Shown: positions 39,432-47,082 of the stretch, piece by piece
How the letters are laid out: each line of letters begins with the position of its first letter
How positions within the stretch are numbered: the first letter of the stretch is position 1
From: UBA1425 sp051881715
GTDB lineage: Bacteria > Bacillota > Clostridia > Oscillospirales > Acutalibacteraceae
Direction of reading: 5' to 3'
DNA length: 51,041 nucleotides
Assembly (NCBI GenBank): GCA_051881715.1
Contig: JBJEQK010000031.1
Span: forward strand, 1-51,041
Position numbers and translations under genes: made by a program
The notes under the pieces: model-generated
Told to the model about the DNA's origin: nothing
The model's input: only the letters and a program-made list of their open reading frames with translations
Databases searched by the model: none

Positions 39432-42215
39432 TTACAGGAGTGTGACGTCCCAGCCGCCGGCCAGATACCGCGTAAGGAGAACGACGTCCTGCAGGGTTAC
39501 TGCATTATCGCCATCGACATCGGCAGCGGATGCATCGATCTCCACATCCCAACCTCCGGCAAGAAAACGCTGGATCTGCACCACGTCCTTGAGGTTCACC
39601 TCTCCGTCCCCGTTGGCATCGCCTGCGATCCTTTTGGTTGCGGTCGTGACCGTGACAGTCAGATCACCCGTGATCTTCGTCACGCGGTATAGCAGCGCAC
39701 TCTCGTCCACGACTTTCAGATTCTTGTAGTTTTCCGTGCCTTCCGTGATCGTAACGCCCGTCAGAATATAACCGTCTTCCACGGTCACGGAGAAGTTGAC
39801 CTGTCCATTGCCGGAAATGTCCTTTGCGCCGCTGTCGCTGTTTCTGGCGTAGGCGGTCTGCGCGTTTTCTTCGTACGCTTCGGACGTATCCTGCATCAGG
39901 TACGACGTCACGCTGCTGTGTTCGTCTGTCACAAATGTGACGACAAACCACTGTGCATCCGGATCTTCCGTACCGCAGCGTGTGCAGTAACCGTTTGTAT
40001 AACTGTGACCGAGGGCTGCTGCCGTGACGGTTTTGGTCTTACCGCACACGGTACAGGTATACAGGATCGCACCTTCCCCCGTACAGGTCGGCTCGGTCGT
40101 GTATGTGCCGCTGTCCCATGTGTGCCCGTCGTCGCAGGGATCGCTGTCATCCGAGATCAGCGCAGACGTATCGACCGTGAACGCCCAGCCGCTCGAAGAC
40201 GTCATATCGGGTGAAGAATAGAGGATATAGTTGATCGACTTTTCCGCAATGATATTGTATACGGTCGTGCCGTTGTATTGGACGTTGATCGTTTGACCTT
40301 CTGTCGCGGTCAGGCTGGTGGAACGCACGTATGCCTGACTGTCCGTGGACGGCGTCGTCATCATCATTTTGGATCCTGCTGCGAACACCGTTGCGCCTTG
40401 GATCGTCAGTGTACCGTCGCAGTCCAGCGGTTCGTTGTCACCATTGGCCGCCTGTCCCCAGACGATGATCTTGCCGCCGTACAGATTCAGATCGCCGTTC
40501 GCGTCCAGACCATCGCCGCTGACGTTTACATAGACCTTGCCGCCGTAGATATGGATGCCGTAGTCCGAAGTCGTCGTGGAACTTCCGGGACTTTGACTTC
40601 CGGGACTTTGACTTCCGGGACTTTGTCCGCCCGGTCCGCCGGGTCTGCCGCCGGGATTGAATCCTTCATTACTACTGCCGTCCCCCGCAGCGTTGATGCC
40701 GTCATCGCTGCCCCATACTTTGTAAATGCCGGAGTAAATGTACACGTTGCCCGCTTCCAGACCTTCATAGCTGGTCGTCACGGTGATATGCACGTCGCTG
40801 TTGTCGCCGTCCTCCTCACCGAGTGTCAGAGAAGTATCGGCATGTACGCCGTCGTCGCCCGTCTGGATGGTGAGATTGCCGCCGGTGATGACGATGTAGC
40901 CGTCGGAATGGATTGCGTCGTCCGCTGTGTTGAGCGTAAACGTACCGCCGGTGATCGTAATCGTGTTGGTCGATTCCGACGTGTCCGTTTCGTCTGTCGA
41001 ATCCGTGTTGAAGGACGCCTTGATCCCCTTGCAGCTCATTGTTTCCTTGTCGAACGTACTGTCATTGTATCCGCTGCCGGTCTGGATGTCGAACGTGCCG
41101 CCGCTGATCGTAATGTCCTGCGCCGCCTGGATGCCGTCGCTGCCGGAACAGATCGTGATTGCGCCGCCGCTGATCATGATGCATCCCGCGCATCCTGCGT
41201 CTGCATCGACTGCATCGGGGTCGGAACGGATCGCATCATCCGTGCTCTGGACGTTGATCGTGCCGGAACGGATCTCCAGCGTGTTGTCGCTGGAAATGCC
41301 GTGTTTCACGCTCGTGATGTTCAGCACAACATCTTCAATGACCAGACTGCCGTATTCGCCGACCTTCACGGCATTTTTCGTGTTGCACACGAGGTTGAGT
41401 GTACCGGTGCCGTTCAGCGTTACGTTGGCGTTCGCCTTGCCTTTGATGACAGCGGATTCCGCATACGCTGCGTTGGTGCCGTCGCCGCCGTCCACCGTGT
41501 CGCCGTACAAGTCGGCGTTGTTCAGCACGGCATCTGTCAGCGTATTGACGCTGCCCGCGAGCGCAGTGATCGTGACCGTGCTGGACGAGTTCTTTTTGAC
41601 CGTGATCGGCGCCGTAAATGACGAAGTGAGCGTCAGACCGTCGAGCAGCAATACGGCAGGAGAAGTCGCTTCCTTTTTGACTGCGATCGCCATATTGTCG
41701 CTTTCGCCCTCAAAGACGAACGTGCCGCCGCTCTTTTTTACTTCAACGCAAAGCGTATACGTTTCCGTGTTTGTATACGTCAGCGAGCCGTCTGCATTCG
41801 TCACGGCTGCGGGCGTATAGGCGTTGTCCGCCATATCGACACCGCTGATTTCATAGTTCGAGCTGCTGCCGGGAAACACCGTAAGCGTGTCGCCCGCAAA
41901 TGCGAACGTCGTATAGCCCACGGGCACTTCCACCGTCTGCGTCGTGCCGGAGGAGGTCAACTCGACCGATGCGACGCCGACCGCACCCTCGACAGCGCTG
42001 ACCGTAACGGTATTGGCATCTGTCTGCGTCAGCGTGACGAGCGAAGTGTCGGCCGTCTGTGCTGTAACCGCTGCGTCCGCAGTCAATACAGTGCCGCTGT
42101 TTCCGATCGCCGTTTTCGTCACGGAAAACGTACTTGCCGTCGAACTGATCGGTAAGCATGACAAAAGAAAACAAAGGCAGAAAACGATGCTTAGAATCCT
42201 TCTTTTGTTTTTCAT
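39432..42215 (-). CDS. Secreted carbohydrate-binding (Cthe_2159-like) protein with dockerin
   Basis: A 927-aa extracellular protein. A signal peptide (MKNKRRILSIVFCLCFLLSC, about 27 residues) precedes a repetitive, Gly/Thr/Asp-rich region (about 130-650) with motifs such as ISGGTFDIQTGSG, ITGGTFTLNTADDAIHSDG and GIHIYGGKVYVNVSGDGL. This is the right-handed beta-helix of the Cthe_2159 (DUF4353) family, which binds pectin or cellulose and calcium. A GSQSP repeat linker sits inside. Then come a GHTW/CTVCGKTKTV segment, and at the C-terminus a type I dockerin with two calcium loops, GDANGDGEVNLKD and ADVDGDNAVTLQD. It has no catalytic domain. AAGGAGGG precedes the ATG. It suggests that the cell makes a cellulosome or dockerin-anchored surface complex. 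Confidence 0.92.
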   Translation of the reverse strand: MKNKRRILSIVFCLCFLLSCLPISSTASTFSVTKTAIGNSGTVLTADAAVTAQTADTSLVTLTQTDANTVTVSAVEGAVGVASVELTSSGTTQTVEVPVGYTTFAFAGDTLTVFPGSSSNYEISGVDMADNAYTPAAVTNADGSLTYTNTETYTLCVEVKKSGGTFVFEGESDNMAIAVKKEATSPAVLLLDGLTLTSSFTAPITVKKNSSSTVTITALAGSVNTLTDAVLNNADLYGDTVDGGDGTNAAYAESAVIKGKANANVTLNGTGTLNLVCNTKNAVKVGEYGSLVIEDVVLNITSVKHGISSDNTLEIRSGTINVQSTDDAIRSDPDAVDADAGCAGCIMISGGAITICSGSDGIQAAQDITISGGTFDIQTGSGYNDSTFDKETMSCKGIKASFNTDSTDETDTSESTNTITITGGTFTLNTADDAIHSDGYIVITGGNLTIQTGDDGVHADTSLTLGEEDGDNSDVHITVTTSYEGLEAGNVYIYSGIYKVWGSDDGINAAGDGSSNEGFNPGGRPGGPGGQSPGSQSPGSQSPGSSTTTSDYGIHIYGGKVYVNVSGDGLDANGDLNLYGGKIIVWGQAANGDNEPLDCDGTLTIQGATVFAAGSKMMMTTPSTDSQAYVRSTSLTATEGQTINVQYNGTTVYNIIAEKSINYILYSSPDMTSSSGWAFTVDTSALISDDSDPCDDGHTWDSGTYTTEPTCTGEGAILYTCTVCGKTKTVTAAALGHSYTNGYCTRCGTEDPDAQWFVVTFVTDEHSSVTSYLMQDTSEAYEENAQTAYARNSDSGAKDISGNGQVNFSVTVEDGYILTGVTITEGTENYKNLKVVDESALLYRVTKITGDLTVTVTTATKRIAGDANGDGEVNLKDVVQIQRFLAGGWDVEIDASAADVDGDNAVTLQDVVLLTRYLAGGWDVTLL
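40581..40625 (-). repeat. Three tandem 15-bp repeats in the dockerin gene
   Basis: The unit ACTTCCGGGACTTTG occurs three times exactly (40581-40595, 40596-40610, 40611-40625) and encodes SQSPG in the reverse reading. It forms a flexible linker and may vary in copy number between strains. Confidence 0.9.
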
Positions 42216-42234
42216 CACTGAGCCCTCCTTAAAG

Positions 42235-42254
42235 TATTGTAGTTGGGTACAATA
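42235..42254. promoter_or_regulatory. Inverted repeat upstream of the dockerin gene
   Basis: TATTGTA-gttggg-TACAATA is a perfect 7-bp inverted repeat 20 bases before the ATG, at operator distance. No clear promoter can be paired with it (weak TTGATC and GATAGA only), so control is unclear. Confidence 0.35.
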
Positions 42255-42381
42255 TCAGTCTATCGGTGAAGATCGAAGAAAGATCAAAAAAGTTTTTTTA
42301 ACATCGTGAAAAGTTACGCAAAGCCATTAACAAGTTTACAGTAAAGTGTACGTTCATTCAGATTCTTGTTGAAATATGGAA

Positions 42382-42768
42382 TTATGCATCCTCTTCGGTG
42401 TCCTCTGCTTCGCTGCCCTCAAAATCTTCCTCTTGCGCATCGTCTTCCATCGGCTCATCTTCCGCAATATATTTGGCCTTTTTGGCGTTTTTCTTTGCTC
42501 TCTCTTTTTCTTCGAGCGCCTCTTTTTTGTCATCGGACATCCGGGCATAGGTCTTGTAGGTCATGATGACCGTGACTAGGGAGACAACCATCATGACTGC
42601 CGATGCGACGATCACCAAAAGGATGCCAATGCTCATTCCTCTGGAGACAGTCAGACCGCCGTTGTTGGCAGGGGTGGCGGGGGTCTGCGTGTCGCCCCAG
42701 GCAAACGCGGGAACCGTCAGCAGTACCACCATCAGCGCCGAGCAAAACCATGCTGCAAATTTCTTCAT
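42382..42768 (-). CDS. Small membrane protein with acidic tail
   Basis: A 128-aa protein of unknown function. A signal peptide (MKKFAAWFCSALMVVLLTVPAFA) is followed by a short Thr/Pro-rich outside loop and one membrane helix (IGILLVIVASAVMMVVSLVTVIM, about residues 46-68). A basic, helical, then strongly acidic cytosolic tail (KKEALEEKERAKKNAKKAK, then EDDAQEEDFEGSEAEDTEEDA) follows. The start is ATG 42768 with AGGTGGG close upstream; the in-frame TTG at 42789 has no site. It is probably a single gene between the dockerin gene and the tRNA cluster. Confidence 0.75.
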   Translation of the reverse strand: MKKFAAWFCSALMVVLLTVPAFAWGDTQTPATPANNGGLTVSRGMSIGILLVIVASAVMMVVSLVTVIMTYKTYARMSDDKKEALEEKERAKKNAKKAKYIAEDEPMEDDAQEEDFEGSEAEDTEEDA

Positions 42769-42881
42769 TTTACCCACCTGCTTCTGCAAAATCCTACAAA
42801 AAAGCTATTTTTATTGTAGCAGTTTTTTTGACAGGTAGCAATACATTTTTGAAAAAAATTGAAAAAAGTTTCAAAAAGGAC

Positions 42882-42910
42882 TTGCATTTTCAAAAAAAAT
42901 GTGGTATTAT
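42882..42910 (+). promoter_or_regulatory. Promoter of the tRNA cluster
   Basis: TTGCAT (42882-42887) and TATTAT (42905-42910) with 17 bases between, 29 bases before tRNA-Asp. Confidence 0.7.
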
Positions 42911-42939
42911 AAGCAAGCTTCATTGAGGCAGTTCGTTTT

Positions 42940-43016
42940 GGCCCGGTAGTTCAGCTGGTTAGAACGCTAGCCTGTCACGCTAGAGGTCGACGGTTCGAGC
43001 CCGTTCCGGGTCGCCA
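42940..43016 (+). tRNA. tRNA-Asp (GTC)
   Basis: A 77-base cloverleaf: acceptor GGCCCGG with CCGGGTC, D-loop with AGCTGGTTAGA, anticodon GTC in CCTGTCACG, T-loop GGTTCGAGCC and encoded CCA at the end. First of a four-tRNA transcript. Confidence 0.97.
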
Positions 43017-43021
43017 TATTT

Positions 43022-43096
<75 letters not shown>

Positions 43097-43097
<1 letters not shown>

Positions 43098-43133
43098 TGA
43101 TGCTCGAAGCATCCGCTTTGAGCATCATTTTTT
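43097..43133 (+). terminator. Hairpin between tRNA-Thr and tRNA-Met
   Basis: ATGATGCTC (43097-43105) pairs perfectly with GAGCATCAT (43120-43128), followed by six Ts. It may attenuate, so the last two tRNAs could be made at a lower level, or it may be an RNA processing signal. Confidence 0.75.
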
Positions 43134-43140
43134 AAAAAAT

Positions 43141-43217
43141 GGGCCATTAGCTCAATTGGTTAGAGCAACCGGCTCATAACCGGTCGGTCCGGGGTTCGAG
43201 TCCCTGATGGCCCACCA
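43141..43217 (+). tRNA. tRNA-Met (CAT)
   Basis: A 77-base cloverleaf: acceptor GGGCCAT with ATGGCCC, anticodon CAT in CTCATAA, T-loop GGTTCGAGTCC, encoded CCA. The paired first base suggests elongator Met rather than initiator. tRNA-Ile with a modified CAT cannot be fully excluded. Confidence 0.93.
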
Positions 43218-43220
43218 TAT

Positions 43221-43296
43221 AGGGGTATAGCTCAGCTGGTAGAGCATCGGTCTCCAAAACCGAGTGTCCCGAGTTCGATCCTTGGTGCCCCTGCCA
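43221..43296 (+). tRNA. tRNA-Trp (CCA)
   Basis: A 76-base cloverleaf: acceptor AGGGGTA with TGCCCCT, anticodon CCA in the loop CTCCAAA closed by TCGGT/ACCGA, T-loop GAGTTCGATCC, encoded CCA. Confidence 0.96.
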
Positions 43297-43327
43297 AATC
43301 TCGCTGCGATGCAGCGAGATTTTTTTA
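43296..43327 (+). terminator. Terminator of the tRNA cluster
   Basis: AAATCTCGCTGC (43296-43307) pairs perfectly with GCAGCGAGATTT (43311-43322), with loop GAT and a T-run after it. It lies only 26 bases before the GH78 start. Confidence 0.85.
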
Positions 43328-43352
43328 TAACTCATCTTCAAGGAGAATGCGT

Positions 43353-45434
43353 ATGCGCGGCAAATGGATTTGGATTTCCGATCCTGCGTTGCAGGTGTCC
43401 AACTACAATCTTTTTTCGCAAACGGAGCGTCCGTACTGCATGGCGCAGTTCCGCAGGACGTACACCTTTGACAAACCCATCGTGCGTGGGCAGTTTCGTG
43501 TCAGCGGCGATGTGCGCTTTCGGCTGTTTCTGAACGGGGAGCTTTTGCTCGCGGGACCTGCGGCAGTCGGCGGCGACTTTGAAATGGAGGATCGTCCCTT
43601 CGGCCGCTATTTTGCGCAAAGGCTGGAAGTGCCGCTTTGCGGGACAGCGCTGGAGTTTTCGGCGCTGGTGCAGCAGCAGCCCGTCCGGCTGACGGACATT
43701 TCCCGTGGACACGGCGGCTATCTTTTGGAGGGCACCGTGTTCTTTGCGGACGGGACGCAGACGTCCATCGGCACCGACAGCACATGGCAGGCGAGGCAAT
43801 ACCGGCACTATGTCGATCCGTTCACCGTGGATATGCGGCGGGATGCGGGTGTCTGGGAGCAGGCGGCGGAATTGCCTGACATCTGGAATGTGCAGGATGC
43901 GCCGATTCGTCCCCTGTCCCACACGAAGATTTTGCCCACACAAAACGGCACATGGACGCTTCGCCCCGGCGAAACCCTTTCCGGCGTGGTCATGTTTGAC
44001 AAAATCTATGCCGCACACCCTGTCGTGGACTATACGGGGGACTGCACCGTGCGGATGGACTGCATGGAGCGACCCGACAAAAAATCCGGCACAGAGACAC
44101 TGCATCTGTGCGGGCAGGGACAGCACTGCACTTTCGGGATGCATTCGGTGGGCGAACTGCACGTGACGGCAGAGAACACGGGCGCAGAACCGCTCACACT
44201 GCACTTTTCCATCCTGTTCGTGTGCTATCCCGTGAAGCAGTGCGGCACATTTGTGTGCAGTGACGGGGAACTGAATCGGGTGTACGAGGTCTGCCGCCAC
44301 ACACTGCAAATTTGCCGCCAGACGCTGCATCTGGACAGCCCGATGCATCAGGAGCTGATGGCGTGTACGGGGGACTACTACATCGAGTCTCTGATGACCG
44401 CCATGACCTTCGGAGACTTGGATCTTGCGAAGTTTGACATTTCCCGCACAGCGGATATTCTGCGGGAAAAACAGGGGGTCATGTTCCACACCACCTACAG
44501 CATGATTTACGTGCAGATGGTGTACGATATGTATATGTATACGGCGGACAAGGACATGGTCGGGGAAGTTTGGGACGCGCTGGATATTCTGATGGAGCGT
44601 ATGCACGGCTATGTGGACGAGAGCGGGCTGGTCAATAACCCGCCCAGCTATATGTTCTTTGACTGGATGGTACGGGACGGGGTGAATATGCATCATCCGC
44701 CCCGTTCCATGGGACAAGGTCTGCTGTGCGCATTCTACTTCGGCGCCCTGCAAACCATGGCGAAGCTTTCGCAGATCATGGGCGATGCGGCAAAAGCACA
44801 GCGTTATCTCGACCGTGCGCGGGCACTGGGTGCGGCGATGAACGAAAAGCTGTACGACAGCGAAAGGCGGCTGTATTTCGACGGTCTGGATGGGGAGGCG
44901 CCGGTGAACGAATGGACGCCGGAGAATGTGCCCGGGCGGCATTTCTCCAAACACGTCAACATTCTGTGCGCACTGTACGGCGTGTGCGCCGAGGCGCAGG
45001 CTCGGGATCTGGTGGAGCGGGTGCTGTTTGACGAGACGCTTCTCGATATGCAGCCCTACTTCATGCACTTTGCGCTGGAGGCGGTATACAAAGTCGGTCT
45101 GTTCCCCAAGTACGGCATACAGCTTTTGAGCCAATGGAAGCCGATGGTGAAAGCCTGTGACAAGGGTTTGCAGGAGGGCTGGTTCAAGCCGACGCCGGAG
45201 TATTCCTTTGACTACTCCCACGCATGGGGAGGCACACCGGCGTATCAGCTGCCGCATAAACTGCTGGGACTTTCCATGGTGGAGCCGGGCTGGAGAGCCA
45301 TTCGCCTGAATCCTAACCTGTACGGGCTGGACAGTGCGCAGATCGCCGTGCCGACGCCCTACGGAATGCTGCGGTGCAGGATGAAAAAGGGCGAGACGAC
45401 GCTGGAAGTCCCGCCGCAGATTCGTGTGCTGTGA
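43353..45434 (+). CDS. GH78-like alpha-L-rhamnosidase, cytosolic
   Basis: A 693-aa glycosidase. An N-terminal beta-sandwich (GKWIWISDPALQ, FRRTYTFDKPIVRGQFRVSGD) is followed by an (alpha/alpha)6 barrel and a C-terminal beta domain (VEPGWRAIRLNPNLYG). The active-site block LDSPMHQELMACTGDYY corresponds to the GH78 catalytic stretch; E334 and D341 match the general acid and a partner with the usual seven-residue spacing, while the upstream Asp is one residue further away than usual. Further motifs are GLLCAFYFGALQT and SHAWGGTPAYQLPHKLLG. It has no signal peptide. ATG 43353 has AAGGAG 7 bases upstream. It follows the tRNA terminator with no room for a normal promoter. Confidence 0.82.
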   Translation: MRGKWIWISDPALQVSNYNLFSQTERPYCMAQFRRTYTFDKPIVRGQFRVSGDVRFRLFLNGELLLAGPAAVGGDFEMEDRPFGRYFAQRLEVPLCGTALEFSALVQQQPVRLTDISRGHGGYLLEGTVFFADGTQTSIGTDSTWQARQYRHYVDPFTVDMRRDAGVWEQAAELPDIWNVQDAPIRPLSHTKILPTQNGTWTLRPGETLSGVVMFDKIYAAHPVVDYTGDCTVRMDCMERPDKKSGTETLHLCGQGQHCTFGMHSVGELHVTAENTGAEPLTLHFSILFVCYPVKQCGTFVCSDGELNRVYEVCRHTLQICRQTLHLDSPMHQELMACTGDYYIESLMTAMTFGDLDLAKFDISRTADILREKQGVMFHTTYSMIYVQMVYDMYMYTADKDMVGEVWDALDILMERMHGYVDESGLVNNPPSYMFFDWMVRDGVNMHHPPRSMGQGLLCAFYFGALQTMAKLSQIMGDAAKAQRYLDRARALGAAMNEKLYDSERRLYFDGLDGEAPVNEWTPENVPGRHFSKHVNILCALYGVCAEAQARDLVERVLFDETLLDMQPYFMHFALEAVYKVGLFPKYGIQLLSQWKPMVKACDKGLQEGWFKPTPEYSFDYSHAWGGTPAYQLPHKLLGLSMVEPGWRAIRLNPNLYGLDSAQIAVPTPYGMLRCRMKKGETTLEVPPQIRVL

Positions 45435-45443
45435 TCACAAAAA

Positions 45444-45656
45444 TAGGTTCATCACGGATTCTTGCGGATTCCAAAGGCGCCGCCTTTGGAATCCGCAAGA
45501 AAAGAAAAAAACAGAGGCTTTTCTCGGATAAAATGTTCCGAAAAAGCTTCTGTTTATTTTTTAATGGAGAAATACACAAGGAGTTGTATTTCTTTTTTTG
45601 CCGTTTTTTCGCCCTCGCCGTGGGTTCCCCGGGGCAAAGCACAAATCCCACAATTT
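45444..45656 (+). repeat. Composite multi-hairpin repeat, copy with a miniature-element core
   Basis: The left part has GGTTCATCACGGATT and an 18-bp perfect stem CTTGCGGATTCCAAAGGC (45461-45478) with its complement (45482-45499). The centre (45505-45620) is clearly homologous to the interior of the miniature elements at 38964 and 50747, including its terminator-like hairpin, but lacks the 17-bp ends. The right part (45620-45656) carries a remnant of the GGTTCCCC hairpin and ATCCCAC. It lies 3' of the GH78 gene. Confidence 0.75.
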
Positions 45657-45679
45657 TCCTTGAGAGAGAAAACATTTTC

Positions 45680-45708
45680 TTGCTTTGTCGAGCGGAAATC
45701 GTTATAAT
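45680..45708 (+). promoter_or_regulatory. Promoter of the xylA operon
   Basis: TTGCTT (45680-45685) and a perfect TATAAT (45703-45708) with 17 bases between, 31 bases before the TTG start. No xylR gene or clear xyl operator is seen. Confidence 0.7.
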
Positions 45709-45739
45709 GCATATGTACGATTCAGAAGAGGTGATTTTT

Positions 45740-47068
45740 TTGCAAAATAAAGAATTTTTCCCCGGCATTCCCTATGTGCAATATGAAGGAGCGAACAGCG
45801 GCAATCCCTTCTCTTTCAAGTTTTACGATGCACAGCGTGTCATTCTGGGAAAGCCCATGAAGGAGCACTTGCGTTTCGCCATGGCATGGTGGCATAACCT
45901 GTGCGCCGGCGGCACGGATATGTTCGGCCGCGACACCTGCGACAAGTCCTTTGGCGCTGCGAAGGGCACTATGGCGCACGCCAAGGCGAAGGTCGATGCC
46001 GGCTTTGAATTTATGGATAAGCTGGGCGTGGAGTATTTTTGCTTCCACGATGTGGATTTGGTGCCGGAGGCGGACACGATCGCCGAGACCAACCGCCGGC
46101 TGGACGAGATTACCGACTATATGAAAGGGAAGATGGAGAAGCACGGCAAAAAGCTGCTTTGGGGCACTGCCAACCTGTTCGGTAATCCCCGCTTCATGAA
46201 CGGCGCAGGGTCATCCAACAGTGCGGATGTGTTCTGCTTTGCGGCGGCACAGGTGAAAAAAGCGCTGGACGTGACCGTCAAGCTGGGCGGTGAGGGCTAC
46301 GTGTTCTGGGGTGGTCGTGAGGGCTATGAGACGCTGTGGAATACCGATGTGAAATTGGAGCAGGAGAACATCGCCGCTTTGATGCGCATGGCGGTGGACT
46401 ATGGGCGCAGGATCGGCTTCACGGGCGACTTCTATATTGAGCCGAAGCCGAAGGAGCCTATGAAGCATCAGTACGACTTCGATGCCGCTACAGCCATCGG
46501 CTTTTTGCGCCGGTACGGTCTGGACAAGGATTTCAAGATCAACATCGAAGCCAACCACGCCACACTGGCAGGGCACACTTTCCAGCATGAACTGCGCATC
46601 GCCGCCATAAACGGTATGCTCGGCTCCATTGACGCGAATCAGGGCGACCTGCTGCTGGGATGGGATACCGATGCGTTCCCCTGCAATGTTTACGAAACCA
46701 CCGCTTGTATGTATGAGGTGCTCAAGGCAGGCGGCATGAAGCACGGCGGCTTCAACTTTGACGCCAAGACCCGCAGACCCAGCTATACCTTTGAGGATAT
46801 GTTCCATGCATACATTCTGGGCATGGACGCCTTTGCACTGGGCTTAATCAACGCCGCCCGGATTATCGAGGACGGTCGTGTGGACAACTTCGTAAAGGCA
46901 CGCTATGCCAGCTATGCAGAGGGCATCGGCGCCAAAATTCGCTCCGGCGAAACGACGCTGGAGGAACTGTCCGCCTACGCCGAGCAGCTTGGCGCACCGG
47001 AAATGCCCGGCTCCGGTCGTCAGGAATATCTTCAGAGTATTCTGAATCAACTGATGATGAAAGACTAA
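45740..47068 (+). CDS. xylA: Xylose isomerase
   Basis: A 442-aa cytosolic enzyme that turns D-xylose into D-xylulose, using two divalent metals. FAMAWWHNLCAGGTDMFG, YFCFHDVDLVPE (catalytic His), GTANLFGNPRFMNGA, FWGGREGYETL, IEPKPKEPMKHQYDFD and INIEANHATLAGHTF are the metal- and sugar-binding motifs, all intact. The start is TTG 45740 with GAGGTGAT 6 bases upstream; a longer frame from an ATG at 45711 would begin MHMYDSEEVIFL but lacks a site. It is first in a xylA - GH3 - xylB operon with gaps of 14 and 3 bases. Confidence 0.97.
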   Translation: MQNKEFFPGIPYVQYEGANSGNPFSFKFYDAQRVILGKPMKEHLRFAMAWWHNLCAGGTDMFGRDTCDKSFGAAKGTMAHAKAKVDAGFEFMDKLGVEYFCFHDVDLVPEADTIAETNRRLDEITDYMKGKMEKHGKKLLWGTANLFGNPRFMNGAGSSNSADVFCFAAAQVKKALDVTVKLGGEGYVFWGGREGYETLWNTDVKLEQENIAALMRMAVDYGRRIGFTGDFYIEPKPKEPMKHQYDFDAATAIGFLRRYGLDKDFKINIEANHATLAGHTFQHELRIAAINGMLGSIDANQGDLLLGWDTDAFPCNVYETTACMYEVLKAGGMKHGGFNFDAKTRRPSYTFEDMFHAYILGMDAFALGLINAARIIEDGRVDNFVKARYASYAEGIGAKIRSGETTLEELSAYAEQLGAPEMPGSGRQEYLQSILNQLMMKD

Positions 47069-47082
47069 AAGGAGGATGCCGT

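Noticed and set aside
40581..40625. Tandem 15-bp repeats as a possible CRISPR array
   Set aside because: The copies are directly adjacent without spacers and lie inside a coding sequence, encoding SQSPG.
40278..41621. Long plus-strand frames opposite the dockerin gene
   Set aside because: They are shadows of a repetitive gene whose minus-strand frame has a signal peptide, beta-helix repeats and a dockerin.
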